DNA of 64,000 bases, from contig NC_061476.1 in NCBI RefSeq assembly GCF_022581195.2, forward strand, positions 8,168,098 to 8,232,097, read 5' to 3'. Below the pieces are notes generated by a model that searched no databases, had not been told where the DNA came from, and saw only the letters and a list, made by a program, of their open reading frames with translations. Numbering within the stretch: position 1 is the first letter of the stretch; each line of letters starts with the position of its first letter. The translations under genes and the position numbers were made by a program. This stretch comes from Helicoverpa zea (Eukaryota; Arthropoda; Insecta; Lepidoptera; Noctuidae). Below, one piece after another: positions 1 to 12,950 of this stretch.

Positions 1-327
1 AGTTCGCTCATGGCGCACCGAGCAGGTAAAACCACTAGCTGAACCTAGTATTACATATTACGATGAACATAGAATGTTCCCGCCCCGGATCCTAACACTT
101 AGCTACCATTGCTACAGGCACCACGCGTCAAGGAATATTTAGGACACGCACGATACACGATTGCTACTACAATACTAAGTAAACTTCTTTGTAACTACGT
201 GTGTATCTAGATAACTGCGTTCTAGAATATTGGTGTTGTAATGGTAATTTAGTACTTGTGTGAAGAAAAACTATTGTATAGCTCCTAGATTGTTAGAATA
301 ATTCTATACGGATGTTTAAAACTTATT

Positions 328-500
328 TGCAACTAACTATTTTCCTACGGTTTCACTCGCGTCCCATGGGAACTACTGTGAGTACCCGGATAAAATATAG
401 CCTACGTTACTCGGGGATAATGCAGCTACCCAACAGTGAAATAATCTTTAAAGTCAGTTCAGTAGTTTCGGAGTTTAGGACACAAACAAAAAATGCTTCT
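328..500 (+). repeat. Retroposon-like dispersed repeat, family C
   Basis: Contains TCCCATGGGAACTACTG, GGATAAAATATAGCCTACGT, TTACTCGGGGATAATG and TCAGTTCAGTAGTTTCGGAG. The same sequence order recurs at 53680-53835 and 59285-59470. I recall this type as an abundant non-LTR/SINE 3' region in Lepidoptera. Confidence 0.65.
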
Positions 501-2033
501 TCTTTTGTAGTAAAGAAGTTTAGATTTTTTGCAAGCTAGGGCAATAAGGCTTCGCAATGATGTAAGAAATTGCTTGTATGTCGCGTGTTCTCTGTGTGTT
601 AGATTAAAAATACGGAACATAAAATTTTGCAACAAAGGTCGAAAATTTTACACAAAATAGGTACTTAAATAGTTTTTAACCTTGTTTTTTATTAAAAAAA
701 CGGAAGATATCCGAGTCTTCGTGGAAGCATAAAGAAAAACATTATCAGAGACGGCCTTTACATATTTTATGCAAAAATGTGGGGCCTCGCTTGTTATACA
801 TATATATGTTCCCTTTTCGTTTCAATACATTGTCTATTATTATGAATATGAGAAGCGAACGAATATAATAACGATAGACCATTGTTTAATTATAATTATG
901 CTGTAAAAAATAATTTCGCGTTTCTTTTACGAGTTAATAAGTTACTTCGCCGTTAAGTAATACTTAAATCAATGGCCAATAAAACTAGAATTGCAAAATC
1001 GGGTCGTTAATTTTATTGCATTTTTATTCAGCAATCAAAGTGCGTGTTTTAAGTACAAAATTGTATCGAAATTTTTTTAACGCGATTTAGTTTTGCCATG
1101 GACTGCAAATGGGCGTTAATTGTAAAACCATGGTCACCCTAATCTCTAAATCTGTGGAACAATAGAACAAATTGTTTTGTGCTAACATTATTTGTTAGTA
1201 CTAATGTACATTACATTATTTATACATTCTAGCAGCACGCGACTAGTAATGGTAATTTGAACAATCACCGTCTTACCACAAAAACTTTTAAACGTCAGTT
1301 TATGCCTTGTCTAAAAAAATGTCAAATTATGACGTTGACATATGGTTCATTTTGCAGCCACAATTTTATTAGACAAGTATAAAACAGGGTTTAAAGTTTT
1401 TGTAGTAAGGCCCAATATGTTCTACTCAATTATTCCCGCGATTTGAGTAAATATGAATAAAAATGAGGATTTAAGTCAACAAATAAAAATATGTATGGAA
1501 CCAAAAATAAAACTTACTTGAGGGAAGGATAACGTTTTATTTGGTTGGGGATTTCTTTGAAAACAAAAGCAGGAAAGCCGATCCTTATTGTCTAGGAAAA
1601 TAGGTGACTTTGATTGATGGATAAATGTGGGTGAAATGTAAATACGAATTAAGTATGACACACAGGTATGACACGTGAATTTTTGGTGTCATATACGCAT
1701 TATATTTATTAGGTAACTCTGACATGAGTATAAGGTAATTAATAAGTTTTTTTCTCATATTTTAACATAAAAGTAATGACTATTTCCTATCACCTGTTTA
1801 CAATAAACCTTTTATAGTTCTGTAAGGCATTTTAAACCACTGCGGGAAAATCCTAGTGAGGTAACTTTTGTAAACAGCTTTATTACAAACACACTAGGAT
1901 TTTTCCGTAGATAAAACCTAAAATTACCGGGCTCTGGTTATACCAAGTTTTTTGTCGATTGATACTTCTAAAAACAGTTACTTTAGAAAGAAATTAAGTT
2001 AATTGAGAACCAGGTGTTAACGTTACTACCATA
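501..2033. other. AT-rich intergenic stretch
   Basis: I see no gene, RNA or clear repeat boundary here. Short frames (for example 1476-1661 on -) have no coding character. Confidence 0.5.
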
Positions 2034-2247
2034 CTATACTCTATCCACGGAAGCAAGAGCTAAAAGGTAAACAAAGAATGACACTTTCAAGATGGCGGTA
2101 TAACCCGACCAATGACAAAATGTCACATTTTTGTGTAAAATGTTCGCAGTATCTGTGATTTTGTCATCGGTCGGGTTATACCGCCATCTTGAAAAAGTGT
2201 CATTCTTTGTTTACCTTTTAGCTCTTGCTTCCGTGGATAGAGTATAG
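2034..2247. mobile_element. 214-bp MITE with about 85-bp near-perfect TIRs
   Basis: The left arm CTATACTCTATCCACGGAAG through GGCGGTATAACCCGACC is matched in reverse complement at 2160-2247. The arms differ by a two-base T insertion and a G/A change. The loop of about 40 bp is AT-rich. It has no coding capacity. Family is not assigned. Confidence 0.8.
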
Positions 2248-5200
2248 CACAGTAGCCAATTGTCGAAAGTTCAAAGGTTCCGACACTTGAACCCAGGTAA
2301 ATATTTGTCGGTTCTGCAATGCGGTTTAAGTAAACGCGAAAATGGATATCTAACCGCAGTATGGTGAAAGGATAGGTTAACTGTACAGGGTCGTTCGTAA
2401 ATGCTTTTATGGTGTATTTTGAAAATAATTAAGTACCGTTATATGTAAACTGTTCAGGTAACTGGTTTCTCGTGACTCGTGAGTGAGAGAACCGTAGGTA
2501 TATTTTGCAGTATTGCAAACACTAGGAGAGCGTTTAAGATACTCTTCTTCTTCTTGTTAGCGTTTATCGCGTCTTGTGACGGGATAATACTGTAAAAAAA
2601 AAACACAAAAACGATTTCTATAATATACCTATCTACAACTTTCTCCTTAGTTTGGCTTATACTATGCTATGTTTTCAGCGTTGTATTTTTTTCAGGTCTG
2701 TTAAAAATGCACGCTCTAGCTAGAATATGAAGTTATCAGTATAATCGATTTTCGAATATCAGTTTCCGAAAGTAGTTTTAAGTCCGTCTCCAAACTATCC
2801 TGCCTCAATTCTCAATGGCAAACATATCGATAGGTTCAGCAAAACCGTGGAAGCGTAAAAAACAGACACAGTTACATTCATGATTATAATTAGTAAAATA
2901 TGATTGAGCAAATCATTAGCCGTCTAAAAACTTATGACCGAATATCCTTGAATGGAAAACACATAAGTACTTCTAGAACTTGATTACTTAAATGACTTTA
3001 AAGTTAATTGTTTATGACCTACGTAATTATTATCTGACTTGAATGGCTGTTATATTCTGTTCCCATGGAAACATTGCATGACACTGTTATAATATAGTTT
3101 CAGCTAACAAACAATGGACTAGTTATGTTATATATTATATGATTGTTAATAACTTTCCACTAGTTACAAATGTAACTGTTTTTCTTGTAGTATTTTACGA
3201 TTTGTACATGCCTGTACACAGTGTACACTTATCCCAACTTATTATTTGGGTTCGAAACAGCATTTATTGTCTCCTTTCATACCTTCCTATCTGAAGTAAA
3301 CTCACAAGTAAGACTTTGCAGCCATATCGTCTTTCACTCCATCTATCCTTCCATCTTCTGCTTTCTTTCAAAGCAAAGACTTATGATCGAAAGCCTCAGA
3401 TCACAGGTAACAACAGTTCCTAAGTATGAATGTGTATTTATTCAAAGAAAAGTATAGGCAAGTAAAGTCTATGAGTTGTCCAGTAGGTACTCATTAATAC
3501 AAGCTCTGTTGATTTCTGGGGTAGATCACAAAAGAAAGCTGTGTGAATAAAGACGTGAAGAAAGACGCGACGAAATATTAGGATCATTATTCTGATAGGT
3601 AAACAGTCCAAGAGGCAGAACTTTATATTTTGATGGAAAGGTTTCTTCCCTAAATTGTAGTTACGTACGTACCTACATCCGGGCGGAAGATAATCATAAA
3701 AGACTTTGGCTTAAGTATAAGTCGTACAACAAAAGATAAGCAATTTAATATCCGTAAATAATACCTCTATCTAAACCACCTACTAAAATTTGGACTTTCG
3801 AAACTTTGTACCCTAAACCAAGTGGTAATTTCCTTTCTATTTATATCATAATATCAGATAACTTAATGCCTAGGTCAGATTAAGACAGACACCAGATAAA
3901 AAGTAATTTTGGTGGTTGTTAAAGCTTAATATGGCCAAACTGAGTTTTGTGGTTTTACCAAGAATGTAATTTTGACCGAATCACAGTCACGACTAATCTC
4001 GACAGATCATTTAGGCTGCAACTAACTGTGAAGGACAAAAAGGACTTTGTTTGAAGGTCCCTACAATTGGACGACATTGTGATCGATAAAATAATATGCA
4101 CCAGCAAATAACAGCTTATATGGTCTTCTGTGATAGTTTTGTAAGAACTTGGTCTATATGAAAATAAAATCTTTTACATTGGAAGTGATAAAGATTATGA
4201 ACCCCAAGAAGTCAAGCTCTAGTTAGGAGATTGAAAGAGTCATAAGGCAGTGCTCCTTGATATGGCATGTTTGATTGAGGTTTCTATCTCCGGATCCCTA
4301 ACTGTCAGTACCTTGATCCCTATGACCATTAACTGCGTCCACCTCGTTTTAAGAAGTAAGGAATAAGATTGTGAATTAATAAATTAGGAAAGTAAAGATG
4401 TTGACATGCATGAAAAAGGTGCTGGCTCCATTTCTTTATTCTAATCATCCAAATAGACGCTGGATTAAAATATGAGTATAACAGTGTACCCACATAATGA
4501 GACAAAGAAATAGCTTACTTAATCTTATCATTAAAACACGAAAGCACACAATTACTTGTTTTCAAACTGTAATATAATATCTGTGTAAATAAGATGAATG
4601 TTTGTTTGTGTACTCTTCTTCAAATAACTTGAAATCTAAGTCCATTGCTCTGCTTTGTACTTTAAATTAAAAGTAATAACAAGATTGTTTATATTTTGTT
4701 GAGTACCTACTCAAATGGAGTATCTATATAGACAGCACAACAATACAAATAATAGGTAATACAAAATATAAAATAAAAAAATAAGTAATAATTTGATGGC
4801 TATCAGAATCAAAATTATTCTTTGTCAATAGGTAAATTTGTACATGTCTTAAAGATATTATATAGTCAAAATATTTTATATCAGCAGAATTAAAAAATAA
4901 GTTGAACTGACATTGGGGAATAACTTGAACTTTTTATGTATGCATGTGCATTTTGTTATTGTTTTCATCAAAATTAGGTGACTTATTTTTATAATTGTAT
5001 TTATTTATTAAAAAAATGTATGAAATAATTTCTTTGTTAGCAGTATAAAAATATTGTGGTATGGTGAAGTTTATAAGAGATTTATGGTGGCAAGTTTTAA
5101 TTTAATTATATACTTAAATTAAATAGGGCTAATAGATAGATCACAAATTCCTACATAATGTAAGTATATATATATATAGGATATTGTGAAATAAACCAAT

Positions 5201-5554
5201 ACAGTACAATCAGCTGTTAAATATCAGAAAACTAGTTAAAGTTCACTTACCATTGTTTTTTATATTTATTCAAGTCATCAACAAAACGAAGTTAAAGAAA
5301 AGCTCTTTCGCCATACATTACGCAAGTTGAAATACTAAAAACTTTTATAGCATTACATAAAATGAAATAACGCAAAAGTTGATCAGATGTTTTAAAACTT
5401 TTTGTAGAAAGGGAAAGGCATCGTACTGCGTAATGCTGCATTCAATCAGATTCTTATAAGAAAACTATTTAAACCTAAAGGAAAAGTACCAGAGGCCTTC
5501 TAAGTCCCTATATAACACCAAATAATGTACATAACACAGTAATTTAATACTTAC
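2248..5554. other. AT-rich intergenic stretch
   Basis: No coding exon or recognisable element. An (AT)n run lies at about 5166-5178. A GTAAGT on - next to an ATG at about 5247-5255 is noted but does not lead to a credible exon. Confidence 0.5.
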
Positions 5555-5945
5555 CAATAGAACGATCGGGAATTACTGCGAAACCCACCAAATTTTAAAT
5601 GATTACACTTCAACTTAATCCTATTATTAGGATTAAGCGAATATTTTAACACAATTTAATTTCGGTAACACAATATTGACACTCACGCACAATGTATTTG
5701 AGTTTATTATTTTACAATAATAAACAATGCAGCTGACTGCGTATTGGTGTTCACTGATAATAAAATAAAATATGACAGCCAGACAAAGTGACATGAACTG
5801 ACGAAAATGGAGAAAAACACAAAGGCAACCCCAGCGGTTGGCAATCTGCGCAGGCGCGAATGTTGACGAATCAGGAAATAGAATTAGTTGCCTGCGCCCC
5901 GCTTCGCCAATCACAGCTAATCACTAGATGACGTATCAAGGTGTT
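5555..5945 (-). promoter_or_regulatory. Candidate TATA-less promoter and 5' noncoding exon on - strand
   Basis: Read on -: a CRE-like ATACGTCA (about 5928-5935), a CCAAT box as GATTGGC (about 5905-5911), an NRF1-like CGCGCCTGCGCA (5847-5858), then an arthropod initiator TCAGT with A at 5799. About 245 nt downstream is a donor GTAAGT at 5554-5549. The order and spacing fit a housekeeping-type promoter whose gene would extend leftwards. I see no coding exon for it in the window, so this is inference. Confidence 0.35.
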
Positions 5946-6844
5946 GTCAGAAGTAAAATGACTTTTCTTTTCGCAATTAAACTAATTAAGCATAGTTCAC
6001 ACTACTGCTTGCCAAAACAAACTAATTTATCACAAAGCAATTTATATACCCATTTCTACATTTATTGTATTATCAGCCTCAAGATTAAAGAAGATTTAAA
6101 AGTATTAAAACAACGTTTTACAAAGTCATTTAGTAATAATGTTTATATCTTACTAATTATACTGTAACTTACTATGAAATTATCTTTGATAGCACGGGCA
6201 GTTTTCTATAATTAAATGGAAACAAGTATGTGTGTTTAGATAGGTATCATTATCATTGTTCTTATTAGAATGTAAAATTAACAAAAACTAGTCCAATACT
6301 TTCTGCTTATTTAGGAACGTAGGCGGCGATCGAAGAAAATTCGATTCATTATCGTCCAAAACTCATTATTACTGCTTATCAAGGTGTGTCGCACGACCAC
6401 TTAGTAAGTTCATGTTATAATATAATTTAAGCAGCTATGAATCAAAAGCAGTTGTTAATATTATTTATGCTGCTGTAAAACTTTTTTGAAGAAAACAAAT
6501 TAATTACTCCGTAATTTTATAAATCCCGCCTTCTGGTTTTCACGCCCAGTTTGACGTCACGGGGTTCTCATACTATCCGCACCGCACCCTATTTCATGCC
6601 AATCCAAAGGTAGCAAGTCCAATAACTACAGAAATTAGTAGCTCCTATGCAGTGAGCAGAAGGTTTATTTTTCAATAGCAAGGTTTTTAGTGGATATTTT
6701 TATCAGCAGATGGCGCTATTGGATCAAACTACACTAGCGCAGTGAACACCAATCACGTTCCAGGAACTTTGACGCAATTTGCAAATGGCCGTGAAAAGGA
6801 CTGAACTCGAGAATCGAGGGTGTATGAAAGGCTAATGGTGGATT

Positions 6845-7202
6845 GTACCGTGATAAAAACTTGTGTATAATTCTATATTCAGTGTGGTGCTGTGCAAGAT
6901 ACAAAATGTGCCAAAAAGTGAGAATCCAGTCTTAATGTTGGTATAGGACGCGCCCGAAAACCGCTGGAGCGACGATCGAAGGGACATTGCTGACAGAAGG
7001 GTAAAATCCTGATATCATTTTTGCCTAATCGTACGTTTTTCCGTTGCTTATGTTCTGTGTTTTCAATGCGCAATAGTATTACCGTTATTTCGTTAGTATG
7101 ATAGCAATTAATCGTCGACCGAAGTCGTTATTCGTTTTGGGTGTATGCGCGTAGCTTCGCCGGTGTTAAAACGTTTCGTGAAACGCGCATTAGTGTCTAG
7201 AT
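6845..7202 (+). promoter_or_regulatory. Candidate promoter and 5' noncoding exon on + strand
   Basis: GATAAAAA at about 6852-6859 lies 29 bp before an initiator TCAGTG (A at 6881). It is followed by 320 bp of CpG-containing, GC-richer sequence (GGACGCGCCCGAAAACCGCT) and a good donor GTGAGT at 7203. It could be the first exon of Gbeta, 18 kb upstream of its acceptor at 25479, or of another gene. No transcript evidence is available. Confidence 0.35.
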
Positions 7203-8824
7203 GTGAGTGTTATTGGGTTGATAGTGTCACGTACGCCGCCTGTGGAGCGCTAGGACTCCGATTAGGACCACCGGATGAAAGGATATTGAATTGAACATTT
7301 ATTGAGTAAAGTGGGGGGTGTGTACATAGATATAGGTATGTATGAGAGGCCATGTAGCCACAGCCCTGTTGCTAGACGAAACGACATCGATTCCTTGCTT
7401 TATCCGCCTTTTACTGTAACTGACCGCCAATATGTTGTTATTTATGTAATTCATGCACAATCCATGTGTATTTTATATGTATTTTTGGTTTTTACTATAA
7501 ATAATTGATTCATCAGCAGTTTTTACCGATATTAATTTAAAGGATGATTATGGATAATCAATCGTGTCCCGTGTTCGTGTGTGATCCGAATATCCAGTTT
7601 CCTTTTCATATTATTTTGCATATTTTCGATGCACATTAAATACCGGTATTGCAAAATACCTGATGAATACCAGGACACACGTATTTCGTGTGAAAATCCA
7701 TACATCTCAATGCAGTATGTCATGAATGTAATTAATTAATAAACTAAGTGAACTTTGGTGTGAATAATCAATGGCACCACACCCTATGAGTCTAGTGACC
7801 TGTGCTCATATTGTACTGTCAACTAATGAGAAGTAAAAACAGGAAACCTGTGTCTATGGAGTGGCCATGTTGTCTGTGATTTTGATGATCCATGGCTGAC
7901 AAAACTAATCCTTATTCATATTATGAGACATTAAAATTAAATGTAAGCATTAACTTCCTACCAATAAGCACTATTACAAGGAAAACTAAGAATATTAGGT
8001 ACGTGTATGGAGGTACTTTGACCAATTGAATTGTCAATCAACAATATTGACTCCCAAATGTGCACTTTTACTGAACTTCGCACCTCTAGGTGTTGATAGC
8101 AGCATATAGCCAACTCCTTTAATATTTTACTTGTAAAGTATTTCTTTAATATGAATTTCTAGTAACACAGAGATATAGCTAGTTCCTATATCTCTGATAT
8201 AGCTAGTTCGTTCAATGTAATAACTTCACTGGAGGACTTACTTGAGTTACCTCTTTTGGGTAAAATGCATGGGGTGGTAAAGTAGATGATATTTTTTTAT
8301 TCTGATGTTGTGAACATCAGAATTGACCCAATTTGAGTTAAATGACTTGGATTTTGTGTATAGTATTCTACTTATACATACTTTTCTAAGAAAACAGCAA
8401 ATCTTGTTTTACCTTCATAGGTTGTGTCAAGTCCTGTAATGTGACTGTAAGTGTTAACATACAAATCCAGTTCTTGTAAAATCATAATATGTGAATAATC
8501 ATTATCACATATCTGTTTCTCTCTAAAAATCCATATGAAATCCACCAGTTGCATTAAAATCATGACAAATTATAAATTGATAAAAAAATTACAAAAACAA
8601 TACTCAAGTTTCATAATATTTTAATCTGACTTGTATAAAGTATACATGAATACATTTATTATATCAATACCTGAACTGAATCATGGTTTCACTTGTTACT
8701 GACTGTAATTATTGTTCGAGTTAATATTTTCCTTCACATTACGTTGCAGTGGTTTCCAATGATCTTAGTCATTCTGTCAGTTTACTTTGGGTAATACCAT
8801 GTGACGAACAGTTCCTTACCTGTA
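7203..8824. other. AT-rich intergenic or intronic stretch
   Basis: Nothing recognisable except a small tandem duplication of GATATAGCTAGTTC near 8170-8210. If 6845-7202 is a first exon, this is intron. Confidence 0.5.
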
Positions 8825-8945
8825 GTGTTGCTGGGGAGTGTGTTCACCATTTCTTCTTCCCAGCTCAAACACATAGGAGGTGGTGAAGGGTGGGCACGTT
8901 TGGCACCTGACCTGCTGAATTTCAGCCTACTTTGAATAAATTATT
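8825..8945 (+). repeat. Dispersed repeat, family E
   Basis: Shares GTTGCTGGGGAGTGTGTT, TTCTTCTTCCCAGC, ACACATAGGAGGTGGTGAAG and GGTGGGC with 63745-63850. It ends in CCTACTTTGAATAAA. No coding capacity. Confidence 0.6.
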
Positions 8946-8989
8946 TATCTTTTTACCATGAGACAAACAGTTCCTTACCTGTTGTATAT

Positions 8990-9176
8990 TTACGGCCAGT
9001 TTCTTCATCAAAAGTTAGAGTAATGTCTAAAGTAAAAGTTACGGTCAAATACGTTTTTTCAAGGCTAAAGTGACAGCAAAACTAATAGAAAAATTGAATT
9101 TGACCGTTACTTTTACTTTAGGCATTACTTTGACTTTTACTTTGGCTTTAACTTTTGATGAAGAAACTGGCTGTTA
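8990..9176. mobile_element. About 187-bp MITE with complex TIRs
   Basis: The ends CCAGTTTCTTCATCAAAAGT and ACTTTTGATGAAGAAACTGG are perfect inverted repeats. Internally AAGTAAAAGTTACGGTCAAA pairs with TTTGACCGTTACTTTTACTT. The right arm has an extra AAAGCCAAAGTAAAAGTCAA-type stretch that the left lacks. Confidence 0.7.
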
Positions 9177-11874
9177 GTGTCATGTAAAATTAACGGTTTC
9201 TCATGATTTTACCTATGCCCTGCCTTCTGAACATAACAGGATAGCCTATGTCATCTGAAATTGTGTAGCTTCCAAAAAAATATTTTTTATCGGTTCAGTT
9301 CAGTTGTTTTCAAGCCAAGCAAACTAATAAATTTTATAATGTTAGTAGAATTACGTTTCTGTCTAAAAAGAAAATAACTCAGACATAGAAATATTCATAC
9401 TATTGTTGTAAACATGCATTCAAACATATGAAACAATTGGCTGATTATGAATACCTATCAACTTAGAAATCTGTACTATATCTCGGATTAAAGTTATTTT
9501 TGTACATTTATCACTGCAACAGTAGATGCATATCACAAGTGCAATCATTCTGTCTTTGAGTGCTTATTTATGCTTAGCCTTATTGCTATTTTTCAAATAT
9601 TTTTACTCTTACACCTAGTTTTTGGATGAGAAACAGTGTTAAGATGTCATAAAAAACTAAGTACCCTGATGTAACATAAAAATATTAACATTTTAATGTA
9701 GATGCACTTTACACATACATTTACCAATGTAACCAAGTTAATTAAATAGAAAGTATATCACATTAAAACATTTAATGCTTAGTGAAAGTTGTAACCGAGC
9801 TAGCCAAAATAAAAACACAAAATGATAAACAATTAAGGTCATCATAATTGAAGGCTAAAAGATCAAGTTTGAAAACTAGTAATCAACTATTAAGAAAAAA
9901 CAAACTTAGCTTTTTAATTTCTCAAATAACAAACACATTATTATAAGGGCTCGTATTACAAACACAAACTACTTAGCAGATTTTGATGTAACTTGATGGT
10001 GATACATAACTTTTGATCTTAGCATGGGGATTGTAAACTGTAAGTGGAGGCCAGTTCTTAAAATATAATTATAATGTTCCTGCAAATGTCCTGTATACAT
10101 ACATAGTGAATTAAAACTTACTTCTTTGACTAATACGTAAAAAAAAAATATTGGAGGTCAATGTACTTGATTCCAGGTAAGTTTCAATGTGTCACTATTA
10201 TTCAGTGTTGTATATGTTGTGGCTTATAGATTGTTTGTTATGTTCATGTATTTTATGACTGAAGGTCGGCCATTATTTACCTTGATTATGGAGGTTTGTA
10301 TCTTAAGACATATTAATATGTTATCTATGTGAATTTCTTCTGTACATTTTGCAGGTTTTCTTTAATTTATGCAGACATTGTCATAAGTTGATATGTATCA
10401 TGTTGGATCACTCTTAAGTGAAAGGGACAAATAAAAGTCAGATGATGTCATTTTGCTATCACATTTTCTAGTTCAAAAGTTCACACTTTGTATAATCTCG
10501 CGCATTACTAGTATCTACAAATTCAGAAGCCAGCCATCATCATCATATCACAGTCACAGTCTTAATAGAAAGATAAAATATATCTTTCATTTACTGATAA
10601 TATCTACTTCAAAAAAAATATATTTACTTTTCCTTAAGAATTTCACACTTTCTTTTTAATCAAACATGGTTTTTTCAACACTCTTTTTAAACCAAGTTTT
10701 AGTGATAAGCAAACCTGCATTATCATTTTCAATAACACATGCTTAACTACAGATTAATCATTACACTACAACAAAAGAAACACATACATAGATATGGAAA
10801 CACTAAGAAGACATTAATCTACTCGTAATTAATAAATTAAGTTGGCACAATGAATGGAAGCTTTCAGAACTAATTAATAATTACCTAATTGGCCTTGTTA
10901 TCAAGTCAAAGAAAATAAGCTGCTGTACACACCGTTTTGTAGAATATATTGTAACATGCACTGTAATATGTGTGTGACCTCTGTAAACTAGACTGACTAG
11001 ATAACGTTATAATAACAAGCTATATTGACCAAGTCTATTTAGTTATTTTTTGTGGTAGTAAACTTGTAGGCACTGGCATGCCAAATTGATATAGTAACTT
11101 TAAACATTTCCATTCAAACTGAATAAAATGCAATCACAAAGTGCATTGTCATCTAACCATGAGAAAATAACATACAATGATGATGACAGTAAGTAGTAAG
11201 TAAATAGCCATGAAAATTATCTGCATGGGTTCCTTTCTGATATGAAAAGTACATTAATAACCTCTTGTATAAAGAGAAGTAAATAAGTTATATTATTTCT
11301 TTATTTTCTCTGTTGCAAATACCTCACTAAAAGTTTTACATTTCAGTACATGTTCACATAGACAGCAGTTAATAACTTTTACGTCCAAAAGCCCTTGGCA
11401 AATTGTACCCTACATTGAAAGCTACGAAGTTCCCGGTATGTACGTGCTCGCTCGCCACGTTGCAACGCAATTTCCCGGGAATATTTCCAGCCTGTCTGCA
11501 GCACTAACAAGCGACAATTTCCTCACTGAAAACCCTGTCGACTTTCTGAAACTTTTCAACCTGTGTATCGATCCCGACAGTTGTTAACCAGAGGTTGCGA
11601 CTATTATAAATTGCACTCTTATCCTTATTGCACTGACATGACAAGTCTGTCTTTTACGTCATTACGGTGAATCTGCTGAATAATATGCATGGTATTTAAA
11701 TAGGTAGTTTCCCCAGATTGTAAACTTGCGAGGATCAGACAGTAACTAATAAGACTATTAGATCCAGACTTCAAACAATCTCCAAAAGGTTGCTAAGCGG
11801 AGTTTTTTAACGGACAATAGAATTTCTCCGCTTCCTAGTCCTAGTAGTACGCAACGTCAAATAAGACTAACACT
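9177..11874. other. AT-rich stretch without recognised features
   Basis: No credible exon. 11400-11590 is slightly GC-richer with CCCGGGAA and CpG-containing words but shows no open frame of interest. Confidence 0.5.
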
Positions 11875-12950
11875 TTCGATGCCCAGCACCCGGGATTCGA
11901 GTCGAACCATAGTTCATTCCTTATGCCCGCAACCCGAATACCGAGTCGTCGCTATGTGTAGCTATAGATGCATGTGCTCATGCCCAGGACCCGAATAGCG
12001 AGTCCATAGCTAAGTAAGCTGAAGGGTTGTCAAAAGTAAATAAATGAAATCAATTGAAAAAACATCGTTTTAGTTTATAACGGATTAGAAAACGTAAATT
12101 GGTATTATTCCATCCAGTTATTGCTTCATTCCAGTATTGTATTAATTTGGTACATGCGTACTTAGGTTAGATCTTGTTTGATGTTAGTAATAATGCGCTC
12201 ACGCGCGCCATCTATTGATGTATGTCCAAATCAAGAGACGTTAAATTCGCAAAGATAATCCTTGCCTAATATAAATGGGAAATAAATTTATTATTAGGTC
12301 AAAGTAATATAAAAATACTAGTGTTTACAGCTAAATCACATATCATTTACAAAATATGAGAAGAATTACGGATTTCAAAGGTTTTTGAAAGTATCTCATT
12401 TGGGGATCTCTTTGAAAATATTAATCGTTTGCCGAAAACTTTTTTTAAAGTTACAACAAAAGTGCATCTATCGCCTTTTGTGCAATAACGAGATTTATGG
12501 TTCTTTATCTCTGGCCCGTAAAATGACAAACAAAGCGCGTCGGCATGTTTTTTGAGATTACGAGTATTTAAACTAAAAACTAGATACTTATTTTCTTTGT
12601 TATCCTATGCAGGTGTTAAAACAAAGCACGTCGGCGTTGTATTGATTAAAAAAAAAGCTTACAGAAACATGTAGATAAATCATATTAAGTAAATCTGTTC
12701 TAACATAATGTACGTTAAAATTAAAAAAATAGTCTCTTTAACAACATAATAAATTAAATAACAAGACGGGATTTATTTTCTTTATTCTGATCAAAAATGC
12801 ACAATAATTATATTCTAGTAAATTATTTTGGGTAGCCCTACGCTCGGTGGGCGGGGCTTAAGTGAACCCGGACGCCGGGTTTTCGGGCATAAGGGTCCCG
12901 TTTTGATACAATTGCGCTGTTGGACTCGAATACCGGGTTGTTATGTAATT
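11875..12950. mobile_element. Candidate DNA transposon remnant with repeated GC-rich motif in inverted end regions
   Basis: At 11878-12010 a motif like ATGCCCRGCACCCGRATACCGAGTCG is repeated about three times (11879, 11922, 11979). The region 12860-12945 carries the same kind of motif in reverse complement (CGGGTTTTCGGGCATAAGGG). It also has ACTCGAATACCGGG in the + sense. The interior is AT-rich without a recognisable transposase. A direct repeat ACAAAGCRCGTCGGC occurs at about 12530 and 12619. Ends and target duplication are not determined. Confidence 0.45.
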
